Of a DNA stretch of 47,013 nt, positions 1-7,616 are shown in pieces. This DNA comes from a virus. The notes below the pieces were generated by a model. It did no database searches. It saw only the letters and a list, made by a program, of their open reading frames with translations, and was not told where the DNA came from. Every line of letters begins with the position of its first letter. Positions within the stretch are counted from its first letter, which is position 1. Both the position numbers and the translations under genes were made by a program. The stretch is taken from IMG/VR virus record IMGVR_UViG_3300031787_000206, positions 1-47,013 of that record. One strand, 5' to 3'.

Positions 1-165
1 ATGGTTCCATGTCCGGTACCGCCCGATCTTGCGCTGGAGCCTCCGGTGCGGAATTGGCAAAAGGAGATGGAGAATTTCTTGCAGGGTACAGTGCCGACGC
101 AGCCCGCCTCCAAGCAGCCCTCGACCAGTGCATCAAACAATACAACGCCATCAGGCAGACAGTGA
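1..165 (+). CDS. Rz1-like outer-membrane spanin, C-terminal part
   Basis: Frame 1 is open from the first base to the TGA at 163-165 and encodes a short Pro/Ser/Thr/Gln-rich peptide beginning MVPCPVPPDLALEPP. Cys followed by a Pro-rich run is typical of Rz1-type o-spanins, small lipoproteins that join the inner-membrane spanin Rz to disrupt the outer membrane at lysis. It overlaps almost completely an Rz-like reading frame (3-170) in another phase, which is the classical nested or overlapping Rz/Rz1 arrangement. The ATG at base 1 may be internal: a signal peptide and lipobox are not visible and would lie off the left edge. The call rests on composition plus context rather than on a strong motif, so a fortuitous open frame remains possible. 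Confidence 0.5.
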   Translation: MVPCPVPPDLALEPPVRNWQKEMENFLQGTVPTQPASKQPSTSASNNTTPSGRQ

Positions 166-170
166 AATAA
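3..170 (+). CDS. Rz-like inner-membrane spanin, C-terminal part
   Basis: Frame 3 is open from the window edge to the TAA at 168-170. The last 55 residues contain the pattern AELAKGDGEFLAGYSADAAR, then LQAALDQC and a basic end, which matches the C-terminal periplasmic helix of Rz family i-spanins (Leu/Ala-rich helix, conserved Cys, then QY-x-x-R). Rz spans the inner membrane and its periplasmic coiled coil contacts Rz1 to complete lysis. The N-terminal membrane anchor is outside the window. The stop is only 5 nt downstream of the Rz1-like stop, and the next gene begins 6 nt further on, so the lysis cassette appears to end here. Holin and endolysin genes are expected to the left of the cut. Confidence 0.6.
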   Translation, partial: GSMSGTARSCAGASGAELAKGDGEFLAGYSADAARLQAALDQCIKQYNAIRQTVK

Positions 171-175
171 GTTTT

Positions 176-748
176 ATGAAACAACTTCAGGATTTTATTC
201 TCACTGTGCCAAACGTCTTAGCGGCGGATTTACGTGCGAAGATTTTGCAGGAGTATGCAGATTCGGATGAGTGGGAAGCTTCACGCGTGGGAAATACGCC
301 CGTAGTAGATAAAACATACAGAGATGTTTCTGAAATTTGCGTATCGAAACAAGAAATTATCCAAAAAAATATTGTTGCACGTGCAGAGATAGACAAAGAT
401 CTTTTTGCTTGTGCGGGTTTTGTGCTGGTCGAATATCAGAAAGCTTTTGCAGAATTTACAAAAGTGCATATTGAAAACGATGAGGGGTATAAGTTACTGA
501 GGTACGAAGCCAATCAGTTTTATGTTGAGCATACTGACGATATAAAACAGCAGCCGCGTACAGTCTCTTGCTCGTTTGCACTAAATGATGACTACGACGG
601 CGGCGAATGGTCTTTCTTTGGCGGTGCGTACACAACGCGGCTAAATGCTGGAGATGCTATTTTGTTTCCGTCAACTTTTCTGTACCCGCACAGCATTCGT
701 CCAGTATTAGAAGGTACAAGGTATTCCGTCATCACTTGGTTTAGGTAA
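176..748 (+). CDS. 2OG-Fe(II) oxygenase (prolyl 4-hydroxylase-like)
   Basis: This 190-aa protein has the iron and 2-oxoglutarate ligands of the P4Hc/2OG-Fe(II) oxygenase superfamily: H119-x-D121 in FYVEHTDD, distal H172 in LYPHSIRPV, and R182 in GTRYSVITWF, ten residues after the His. Length and spacing fit the compact double-stranded beta-helix fold. The family hydroxylates protein side chains or nucleobases; the substrate here is unknown. The ATG at 176 was preferred: the same frame is open further upstream, but that stretch is the spanin overlap region and its translation looks non-natural. Similar oxygenases are frequent near tail or structural genes of aquatic phages, and a role in modifying a virion or host protein is inferred. 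The family call is firm; the target is not. Confidence 0.85.
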   Translation: MKQLQDFILTVPNVLAADLRAKILQEYADSDEWEASRVGNTPVVDKTYRDVSEICVSKQEIIQKNIVARAEIDKDLFACAGFVLVEYQKAFAEFTKVHIENDEGYKLLRYEANQFYVEHTDDIKQQPRTVSCSFALNDDYDGGEWSFFGGAYTTRLNAGDAILFPSTFLYPHSIRPVLEGTRYSVITWFR

Positions 749-786
749 AACAAATTAACGCCGTCAGGCAAAAGTAAGGAATAGCT

Positions 787-1782
787 ATGCCTAGTACATA
801 CAGTCCAGACCTACGAATTGAACTGATTGCCAACGGTGAGCAATCGGGTACGTGGGGTTCAACGACCAACAGCAACCTTGGCACCATCATCGAAGATGCT
901 ATTTCTGGTTTAGCTACGGTTACGATCTCAAGTTCAAACCAAGCGTTAACCGCACTAAACGGTGCGGCAGACCAAGCGCGATGTGCAGCCGTAGCGCTGA
1001 CTGGAGGCAGTGCACCATTTAACTTGTTCGTGCCGCCGGTAACTAAGCTATACGTCATTAAAAACAACACGGCGTATTCCGCGTCCGTCTACTGCTCAAC
1101 GGTTCTTGGCAACACCACCGCTGCCGGTGCGGGTGTGGACGTTCATGCAGGCAAGAGTGCATTAGTTCGCAGTGATGGCACCAACGTCGTAGATCAGCTA
1201 AATTATGTTTCGGATAGCTTCGAGATTGGCACAACACTAACCGTCAACGGCGCGTCTACACTTACTGGCGCAGCAACATTCGGTAGCACAGTCACGCTAA
1301 ACGCTAACCCAACGCTTGCCTTGCAAGCAGCTACTAAACAGTATGTAGACAGCGCAGCATCTGCCAGCTTCCCGGTGGGCGGCATCATTATGTGGTCGGG
1401 ATCGGTGGTATCGATCCCCGCTGGTTGGGCGCTGTGTAATGGTTCAAATGGTACACCGGACTTGCGAGATCGTTTTATTGTAGGTGCTGGCAGCACTTAT
1501 GCAGTGGCTGCAACAGGCGGCTCTAAAGATGCAATCGTTGTAGGCCATACTCACTCAGCTAGTTCGTCTGTTAGCGACCCGGGCCACACGCACACATATC
1601 TTGGTACTGTTGGGCCTTCTGGTACGGGCGAATCTAGTCGTTTGAGCGTCCCCTCTACTCGTACTACTAACATTGCTTACACCGGTATCTCCGTATCTAC
1701 CTCAATTAGCCCATCCGGTTCATCTGGGACTGACGCAAACTTGCCGCCGTACTACGCACTTGCGTACATCATGAAGACGTAA
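787..1782 (+). CDS. Tail fibre / phage tail-collar domain protein
   Basis: The 331-aa product carries a phage tail-collar domain from about residue 195: FPVGGIIMWSG, then PAGWALCNGSNGTPDLRDRF and a glycine-rich segment with GHTHSAS and GHTHTY. This is the classic receptor-binding tip signature (Gly-Trp-Cys-Asn-Gly then PDLR-x-RF). The N-terminal half (about 1-190) is Ala/Thr/Ser-rich beta-type sequence, probably the attachment and shaft part. The C-terminus ends in LPPYYALAYIMKT, also typical of collar-domain fibres. A Shine-Dalgarno-like AAGGAA precedes the ATG. It sits between the oxygenase and the gp10-like tail protein. Known family role: adsorption to the host surface. The receptor cannot be inferred. 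Confidence 0.85.
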   Translation: MPSTYSPDLRIELIANGEQSGTWGSTTNSNLGTIIEDAISGLATVTISSSNQALTALNGAADQARCAAVALTGGSAPFNLFVPPVTKLYVIKNNTAYSASVYCSTVLGNTTAAGAGVDVHAGKSALVRSDGTNVVDQLNYVSDSFEIGTTLTVNGASTLTGAATFGSTVTLNANPTLALQAATKQYVDSAASASFPVGGIIMWSGSVVSIPAGWALCNGSNGTPDLRDRFIVGAGSTYAVAATGGSKDAIVVGHTHSASSSVSDPGHTHTYLGTVGPSGTGESSRLSVPSTRTTNIAYTGISVSTSISPSGSSGTDANLPPYYALAYIMKT

Positions 1783-1791
1783 GAGGCCAAG

Positions 1792-3981
1792 ATGCCATTA
1801 CAAAAGTTACAGTTCCGCCCCGGTGTAAACCGCGAAGGCACTACGCTTGCTAACGAAGGTGGTTGGTACGATTGCGACAAGGTACGCTTTCGTTCTGGCT
1901 ATCCTGAAAAGATCGGTGGCTGGTCGGTTCAATCGTACGCCACGTTTCTTGGCATTTGCCGGTCTTTGTGGAACTGGATCACACTCAAAAGTTACAATCT
2001 CATGGGTGTTGGCACCAACCTGAAGTTCTATGTAGAGTCGGGCGGTGCTTATTACGACATCACCCCAACTCGCCTTAACACTACTAACAACACTACGTTT
2101 GCCGCTGATACATCAGCACCTTTCTCTGCGTTCATTACAGTAACGGATGCTGGCGCATCGAGTTTGCAGGTAGGGGACTTTGTAACCTTCTCCCAAGCAG
2201 TTAGTTTGGGCGGGAATATAACAGCAGCTATTCTTAATCAAGAGTACCAGATTCAAACAGTACTATCTGGTACGTCTTACACTATCGTTGCACGAGCGGC
2301 AGGTGCGCCTATTGAAGGCTATAACTTTACAGTTAACACGGCTACTTCAACCATATCACTTTCTTTACCTTCGACGGTAACCATTGCTAACGGCGCTACT
2401 GTTACGTTGGTTATCGGTGCTGGTGCGCCGGGGGCGTTAAACTACGCTACGGCATATTACATAGTCAACGCGGCGGGTACGACGTGTCAGTTAGCAGCAA
2501 CAAGCGGTGGCACACCCATTACACTAACCAGCCAAGGTATTGGGCTTCAGTCGTTGTACCTCACTGTTGAGTCTAACGCATCAGATTCAGGTGATGGCGG
2601 CGGTGCGACTGATGCTGCTTATCAGATAAATACAGGGTTTCCAGCGTTCACAATCGGTACTGGTTGGGGTGCGGGGCCTTGGTCGCGTGGCACATGGGGT
2701 TCGGCAACGACAACGGGTTTTGGTTTACAGCTTCGTCTATGGAGCCAGTCAAACTTTGGTGAAGACCTATTATTTAACCCACGCGGCGGTGCTCTATACC
2801 TATGGCAACCGGGGTCAGGTGCAACTCCTGCGTATGGTACTCGTGGCTCTGTCGTATCTGGTACATACACACCATCGCTTATAAACGAGATTATGGTGTC
2901 GGATTCTTCACGAATCGTTATTTGCTTTGGTTGTAATGACCCGAGTGGGACTTATGGGCCTACAACACTTGATCCGATGTTGATTCGTTGGTCTGATCAA
3001 GAAAGCTACACCCAGTGGGAACCACAAACTACTAACCAAGCCGGGGATTACAGGCTCTCTCACGGGTCAGAGATTGTCGCTGCCTTGCAAACCCGTCAAG
3101 AAATTAACGTCTGGACGGATGCCGCTATCTACGCCATGCAATATCTGGGGCCTCCGTTTGTATGGGGCTTTACGCTTCTAGCGGACAACATATCAATTGC
3201 TTCGCCTAACGCTATGGCAACGGCGTCCGGTGTTGTTTACTGGATGGGAGTCGATAAGTTCTATGTGTATTCTGGTCGGGTAGAGACGCTGCCATGCTCA
3301 GTGCGGACGTATATCTACGATGACATTAATCGTGATCAGTTTGCGCAAGTCTATGCGGGTACCAATGAGGGCTACTCTGAGGTGTGGTGGTTCTACTGCT
3401 CCAAGAATTCAACTATTATTGACCGTTACGTAATCTTCAACTATCTGGATCGTGTGTGGTACTACGGCACGATGGATAGAACTGCATGGCTTGATTCGCC
3501 ACTTCGTCAGTTCCCAGTTGCCACGACAGGTAACAACAATCTCTTGGTCTACCACGAGTCTGCGGTAGATGATGGCTCGACTAACCCCCCGAGTGCAATT
3601 AATACTTACATCCAGTCATCTGACTTTGATATTGGCGACGGGCACAACTACGGGTTTGTCTGGCGGATGATTCCCGACATTACGTTCAACGGGTCTAACA
3701 CTTCTGGTACTACGACTGTAAACCCAGAAGTTAATTTTACGGTACGCCCACGCCAGAACCCCGGCTCTGCTTACAGTGCTTCCAATAACCCGACGGTGCA
3801 ATCAGCGGCAGCACAGACTTACAGAACGACAACGACGTACAACGTGCAAGAGTTTACTGAGATTGTGTACACACGGATTCGTGGGCGGCAGATGGCGTTC
3901 AGGGTAGAGTCCAACACGCGGGGTACGCAGTGGCAGTTGGGCACCCCCAGAATCGATGTTCGTCAAGATGGTAGGAGGTGA
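1792..3981 (+). CDS. Packaged-DNA stabilisation / tail-hub protein (P22 gp10-like)
   Basis: The 729-aa product begins MPLQKLQFRPGVNREGTTLA followed by WYDCDKVRFRSGYPEKIGGW, a hallmark start of the Phage_stabilise family (P22 gp10-like), which plugs the portal after packaging and connects to the tail needle. The middle region (about 90-270) is a Thr/Ser/Ala-rich beta insertion, making the protein longer than P22 gp10 (472 aa, from knowledge). The rest has many aromatic-rich blades (WYYGTMDRTAW, VWRMIPDITF), as expected for a propeller-like hub. AAGAGG lies 6 nt before the ATG. The downstream gene starts 3 nt after the stop. Family identity is a pattern judgement; an independent structural protein with similar blades is the alternative. 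Confidence 0.72.
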   Translation: MPLQKLQFRPGVNREGTTLANEGGWYDCDKVRFRSGYPEKIGGWSVQSYATFLGICRSLWNWITLKSYNLMGVGTNLKFYVESGGAYYDITPTRLNTTNNTTFAADTSAPFSAFITVTDAGASSLQVGDFVTFSQAVSLGGNITAAILNQEYQIQTVLSGTSYTIVARAAGAPIEGYNFTVNTATSTISLSLPSTVTIANGATVTLVIGAGAPGALNYATAYYIVNAAGTTCQLAATSGGTPITLTSQGIGLQSLYLTVESNASDSGDGGGATDAAYQINTGFPAFTIGTGWGAGPWSRGTWGSATTTGFGLQLRLWSQSNFGEDLLFNPRGGALYLWQPGSGATPAYGTRGSVVSGTYTPSLINEIMVSDSSRIVICFGCNDPSGTYGPTTLDPMLIRWSDQESYTQWEPQTTNQAGDYRLSHGSEIVAALQTRQEINVWTDAAIYAMQYLGPPFVWGFTLLADNISIASPNAMATASGVVYWMGVDKFYVYSGRVETLPCSVRTYIYDDINRDQFAQVYAGTNEGYSEVWWFYCSKNSTIIDRYVIFNYLDRVWYYGTMDRTAWLDSPLRQFPVATTGNNNLLVYHESAVDDGSTNPPSAINTYIQSSDFDIGDGHNYGFVWRMIPDITFNGSNTSGTTTVNPEVNFTVRPRQNPGSAYSASNNPTVQSAAAQTYRTTTTYNVQEFTEIVYTRIRGRQMAFRVESNTRGTQWQLGTPRIDVRQDGRR

Positions 3982-3983
3982 TT

Positions 3984-4295
3984 ATGTCTACTGGTACAAC
4001 TAGAGCACCCCTCTTACCCTATGCCCCGGTGCAGTACGACCGGCAGTACATGGACACCTTGAACAACATCCTGCGGCAGTACTTCCAGCAACTAGATAAT
4101 GCCGGGCCGAGTGCAGCGTCCACTCAGTTTTTGAACGCTACCGATATCATTTCGGCAATGAATTTTAGTACTGTTGACAGAGCTACAGGGGCTCGTGTAG
4201 TCAGCCTGCCGACTCAAGCCGATCTAGCCAACTTGCGGGTAGGTGATCTGTACAGGGACACTTCGGCGGGCAACGTTATCAAGATAAAAGTATAG
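3984..4295 (+). CDS. Small structural-region protein, unknown
   Basis: A 103-aa protein that starts at the ATG preceded by AGGAGG (3973-3978) at a 5-nt gap; the GTG six bases upstream is inside the ribosome-binding site and was rejected. The sequence contains a Tyr/Gln-rich N-terminal segment (APVQYDRQYMDTLNNILRQ) followed by a short beta-rich C-terminus (GDLYRDTSAGNVIKIKV). No catalytic motif is seen. Location between the gp10-like tail protein and large virion proteins suggests a minor virion or assembly component; proteins of this shape regularly accompany gp10-like genes in podovirus-like metagenome phages. Function not assigned. Confidence 0.75.
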   Translation: MSTGTTRAPLLPYAPVQYDRQYMDTLNNILRQYFQQLDNAGPSAASTQFLNATDIISAMNFSTVDRATGARVVSLPTQADLANLRVGDLYRDTSAGNVIKIKV

Positions 4296-4371
4296 GGCAG
4301 GACGGTCTTGCGCCTATGATCTGCCGGTATGAAGTGTTAAACTTTGACAAATTTTCACGGATGAGGTAGCG

Positions 4372-6126
4372 ATGAGCCTCCACCAATTAGCAAACCATCT
4401 CCAGTCCAAAGGCAGACAAGGCGACGACGTTCTTGTCCACATGACCCCACAAGAAGTCGGTGGTCTGCAAGCCCTTGCAATGGCGCATGGCGGCTCTCTC
4501 ACCATCAACCCAGAAACAGGTTTGCCGGAAGCTAACTTTCTAAAAAGGCTACTGCCTACTATTGCGGGTTTTGGTCTGTCCATGATCCCCGGTGTGGGGC
4601 CGTTAATGGCGGCGGGTATTGTGGGTGGCGGCACCGCCTTGGCTACGGGCAATCTGGGCAAAGGACTTATGGCCGGTCTCGGCGCGTATGGCGGCGCGGG
4701 GTTGGGTGCTGGCTTGGCGAATGTGGGCGCGGCAGGGGCGGCAAAGGCGGCGGGCACCAGTGCGGTAGAGGTGGCAAAAACTACTGGCGGTGCAGGCGGC
4801 GCTCCAATCTGGGCTAACGCAACTTCTGGTGGAACAACGCTGGCTTCCCAAGCAACCGCCGCTAATACCGCAGCCGTGCCGGGGGCGTTTGACAAACTAG
4901 CCGCAGGCGCAAAGACGTTAGGGCAAACCGGCGGCTTTACCAACCTGTACAACGCACTTCCTACGGGCACACTGCCCGCACTGGGGACAGCCGTTGCCGG
5001 TGCAATGGGGCAAAAGGGCATCACGCCGCAGAAATCTACCGCTTTGATTCGCCCCTACACGTACGAAAGAACACAAAACCCCCAAGCCTATAACATCGGC
5101 GCACCGATGTACTCGGCCACACCGGGAACCAGTGCTGAACAGCTCTTTTTTACCGACGGTTACACAGCACAAAAGCCATATCTTGCGCCGGGACCCGAGT
5201 ATCCAAAAGCTGCGGACGGCGGATTAGTAGCGCTTGCCGTAGGCGGTCCCATAGAAACAATGTCTGCGTTGAATGCTGTGGGCGGTAACACAAAGTACCC
5301 GCAAGCACAGCTAAACACCCCGCTGTACAGCAACCCTAGCATGCAGCGCCCTGAAGCAGTGAACGTCATTTCACCAAGTGGTGAATCTGCTGTTGGTACG
5401 TATAGTGGCGAGCCGAAGTTTGCTGATGGGGGTATTACGCCTGCACCACAAGCGGGGGCTGGGGCGTTTAGATTGTTTGGCAAGCTGTTACCGCAAGCAG
5501 ATCCAAGTGGATACGCGTATTCGTACAACCCGGACACCATGCAGTTTACGCAACTCGCCGCGCCGACACCGGCCACAAAATCTGGCCCATTTAACCTAAT
5601 TAGCCGTGCAATAGCCCAAGGCGTAAACACGCTACAAGCTGCGCCAGCAAACGGAACTGTATCTGGCGGCGTAGCACAACCAATGGCAGCGCCAGCAATG
5701 CCAGCGCAACCTGCATACACACCCCCATCAATCCCTGAGTATCAAACGCCGGAAGATCAGCTTGGCTTAAATGCGTTCTACGGCATGATGAATCAAAGCC
5801 TTGGACAGATAGGTGGCTATGCTGCGGGCGGTGGTATTTCTGATCTTGGTGGCTATTCTGATGGTGGACGTTTATTGAGGGGGCCCGGCGATGGAGTTAG
5901 TGATTCTATCCCTGCTGTCATTGGCAAGCGTCAGCCTGCTCGTCTTGCTGATGGTGAGTTTGTGATCCCCGCCCGGATTGTTTCAGAACTTGGCAACGGC
6001 AGCACCGAAGCCGGGGCACGTAAGCTCTACGCCATGATGGATCGCGTGCAAAATGCGCGAAGAAAAAGCATGGGCAAAAAGAAGGTAGCTGTTGATAGTA
6101 AGACAGATAAACTGTTACCGGCATGA
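4372..6126 (+). CDS. Virion-internal protein with glycine-rich hydrophobic core
   Basis: A 584-aa protein with a long Gly/Ala-rich hydrophobic stretch at about residues 56-135, which could insert in or cross a membrane after ejection. Several dispersed Gly-rich ADGGL/YAAGGGIS elements follow, then a distinctive C-terminal module: GPGDGVSDSIPAVI (504-517) and LADGEFVIPARIV (525-537) followed by STEAGARKL. This module is common in large virion proteins of aquatic podovirus-like phages, where it is usually annotated only as structural. The ending is Lys-rich. It overlaps the next gene by ATGA (6123-6126). By position and composition I infer an internal or ejection protein; no enzymatic motif is visible. 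Confidence 0.65.
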   Translation: MSLHQLANHLQSKGRQGDDVLVHMTPQEVGGLQALAMAHGGSLTINPETGLPEANFLKRLLPTIAGFGLSMIPGVGPLMAAGIVGGGTALATGNLGKGLMAGLGAYGGAGLGAGLANVGAAGAAKAAGTSAVEVAKTTGGAGGAPIWANATSGGTTLASQATAANTAAVPGAFDKLAAGAKTLGQTGGFTNLYNALPTGTLPALGTAVAGAMGQKGITPQKSTALIRPYTYERTQNPQAYNIGAPMYSATPGTSAEQLFFTDGYTAQKPYLAPGPEYPKAADGGLVALAVGGPIETMSALNAVGGNTKYPQAQLNTPLYSNPSMQRPEAVNVISPSGESAVGTYSGEPKFADGGITPAPQAGAGAFRLFGKLLPQADPSGYAYSYNPDTMQFTQLAAPTPATKSGPFNLISRAIAQGVNTLQAAPANGTVSGGVAQPMAAPAMPAQPAYTPPSIPEYQTPEDQLGLNAFYGMMNQSLGQIGGYAAGGGISDLGGYSDGGRLLRGPGDGVSDSIPAVIGKRQPARLADGEFVIPARIVSELGNGSTEAGARKLYAMMDRVQNARRKSMGKKKVAVDSKTDKLLPA

Positions 6127-6569
6127 AAACGCAAGCAAACCCTGATTGGTTTGGTGGCAATCAAGACGCCATAAATTTGTTTGACATGCTGATTGACTTG
6201 GCGCATACATGGGATGATTTAGTTGATAAAGACAAGGACGTAACGGAAGCAAAGATAAACAACGCGTTCATGATTTGCCTTGTTTATTTGCCAATGAATC
6301 CGTTTTATCAGCTAATTCAGCGCGATGTGATGCCTATGTGGATAACGGTGGTATCTGCGTACCAAACGGCAAACCACTACGAAAGAACTAAAGACGCGCA
6401 CGGAGTCGAAATAGCGCACACCTTACGCTACGCAGCAGGACAAATTATTGCGTATGCCGTGCATGTTTGTGTAGGTCCAGAAAAAGCCGCTGAGTATTTA
6501 CCGGACGTATGGAAAGCGCTGGTTATTGAGCGGTTTGACGATTACCGCAAGGAGCATATAAATGCTTGA
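6123..6569 (+). CDS. Small all-helical protein with DDxxD motif, unknown
   Basis: A 148-aa protein predicted from composition to be mostly alpha-helical, translationally coupled to the upstream gene (ATGA). Its N-terminal part contains HTWDDLVDKDKD (about residues 28-39), matching the DDxxD metal-binding pattern of class I isoprenoid/terpene synthases. A later segment, NHYERTKDAHGVE, has charged residues in the place where a second metal motif might be expected. At 148 aa it is far shorter than a real isoprenoid synthase, so this could be a chance resemblance. It lies between two virion-protein genes and overlaps the next by 8 nt. Function unknown; a virion-assembly role is equally likely. 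Confidence 0.7.
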   Translation: MKTQANPDWFGGNQDAINLFDMLIDLAHTWDDLVDKDKDVTEAKINNAFMICLVYLPMNPFYQLIQRDVMPMWITVVSAYQTANHYERTKDAHGVEIAHTLRYAAGQIIAYAVHVCVGPEKAAEYLPDVWKALVIERFDDYRKEHINA

Positions 6570-7614
6570 AGTCCTAAAATTCTTTTTCTCTCCCCGCTGG
6601 TACACGTTCAGCATGGGCGGCGACGAACCTGCGCAACCAACACAACAGACTACTAGCACTACGGAAGTACCGGCGTACGCTAGGCCGTACGTCGAACGCA
6701 TGCTGGGTAAAACCGAAGCGCTTTCTGGGACCCCCTATCAGGCGTATAAGGGGGAACGTATTGCTGGTTTTACGCCAATGCAACAGCAGGCTTTCCAAGG
6801 TGTAGCCAACATGCGCCCCGCGCAGCAGTTGGGGACCGCTACGCAGATGAGCGGTATTGCAGGGTTGCAAGGTCTTGGTGCAGGTCAGCAGTACGCACAA
6901 CAAGCGACAGATCCTTACGCGATGGGCGCGTACATGTCGCCGTTTACAGATTTAGCTCTTGCTCCGCAACTACGTGAAGCCGCACGCCGTTCGGCTATAG
7001 AAGGGCAAATGAACCAAGCGCAAGCGGTACAGCGCGGCGCATTTGGTGGTTCGAGATCGGGTTTGATTGAAGCGGAGCGGCTGCGTAATTTGGGGCAGCA
7101 GCAGGCAGACATCTACGGCAGGGGGCTGCAAACCGCCTTTGAGCAAGCGCGTCAGGCGCAGCAGTTTGGCGCAGACCTTGGCCTTCGCGGAGCCGCAACC
7201 GGCCTTCAAGCTGCCAGCACGCTGGGGCAGTTGGGCCAGTCACAGTTCGGTCAGCAGAAAGACATTTTGCAAGGGCAGTTGTCGGCAGGCGCTCAACAGC
7301 AAGCCTTGGAGCAGCAACGTCTGTCACAACAGTACCAAGACTTCCAGAATCAGCGTCAGTATCCGTATCAGCAGTTGGCGTTTATGAACGATATGCTGCG
7401 CGGCCTACCGCTGTCGCAACAATCGCAGACGATGTATCAGGCACCGCCGTCGGCACTTTCGCAGATTGGCGGTCTGGGCTTGACCGCATACGGTCTGTTT
7501 GGTGGACAGAACCCGCTAATTCCCAGAGGTGCTGAAGGCGGCAGTACGGACGATATAAAAAACGTACCAGCAGGGTTGGCAGAGTTGCTGGTGTATGACA
7601 TCGAGAGAGGTTGA
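6562..7614 (+). CDS. Gln/Ala-rich virion protein (ejection-protein-like)
   Basis: A 350-aa product starting at an ATG with AAGGAG 10 nt upstream. After a short aromatic start (LKFFFSPRWYTF) it has an acidic/Thr linker and then a long Gln/Ala/Gly/Arg-rich helical region, roughly residues 70-290, with repeated patterns such as QQQAF, GAFGGSRSG, LGQQQAD and FGQQKDILQGQ. Low-complexity, Gln-rich helical proteins at this position are typical of the small virion-internal proteins of P22-like and T7-like phages that leave the capsid with DNA. No enzyme motif is visible. It abuts the SLT-domain protein gene (3 nt between stop and ATG). The function is inferred from composition and position only. Confidence 0.65.
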   Translation: MLEVLKFFFSPRWYTFSMGGDEPAQPTQQTTSTTEVPAYARPYVERMLGKTEALSGTPYQAYKGERIAGFTPMQQQAFQGVANMRPAQQLGTATQMSGIAGLQGLGAGQQYAQQATDPYAMGAYMSPFTDLALAPQLREAARRSAIEGQMNQAQAVQRGAFGGSRSGLIEAERLRNLGQQQADIYGRGLQTAFEQARQAQQFGADLGLRGAATGLQAASTLGQLGQSQFGQQKDILQGQLSAGAQQQALEQQRLSQQYQDFQNQRQYPYQQLAFMNDMLRGLPLSQQSQTMYQAPPSALSQIGGLGLTAYGLFGGQNPLIPRGAEGGSTDDIKNVPAGLAELLVYDIERG

Positions 7615-7616
7615 TT

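Noticed and set aside
29-175. Upstream extension of the oxygenase gene to base 29
   Set aside because: The extension translates to an Arg/Cys-rich unnatural sequence lying over the spanin overlap; the Met at 176 begins the recognisable fold.
4314-5720. Long minus-strand frames of 236 and 186 aa
   Set aside because: Antisense to the Gly/Ala-rich virion protein; Pro/Ala-rich translations are the expected complement of Gly codons.
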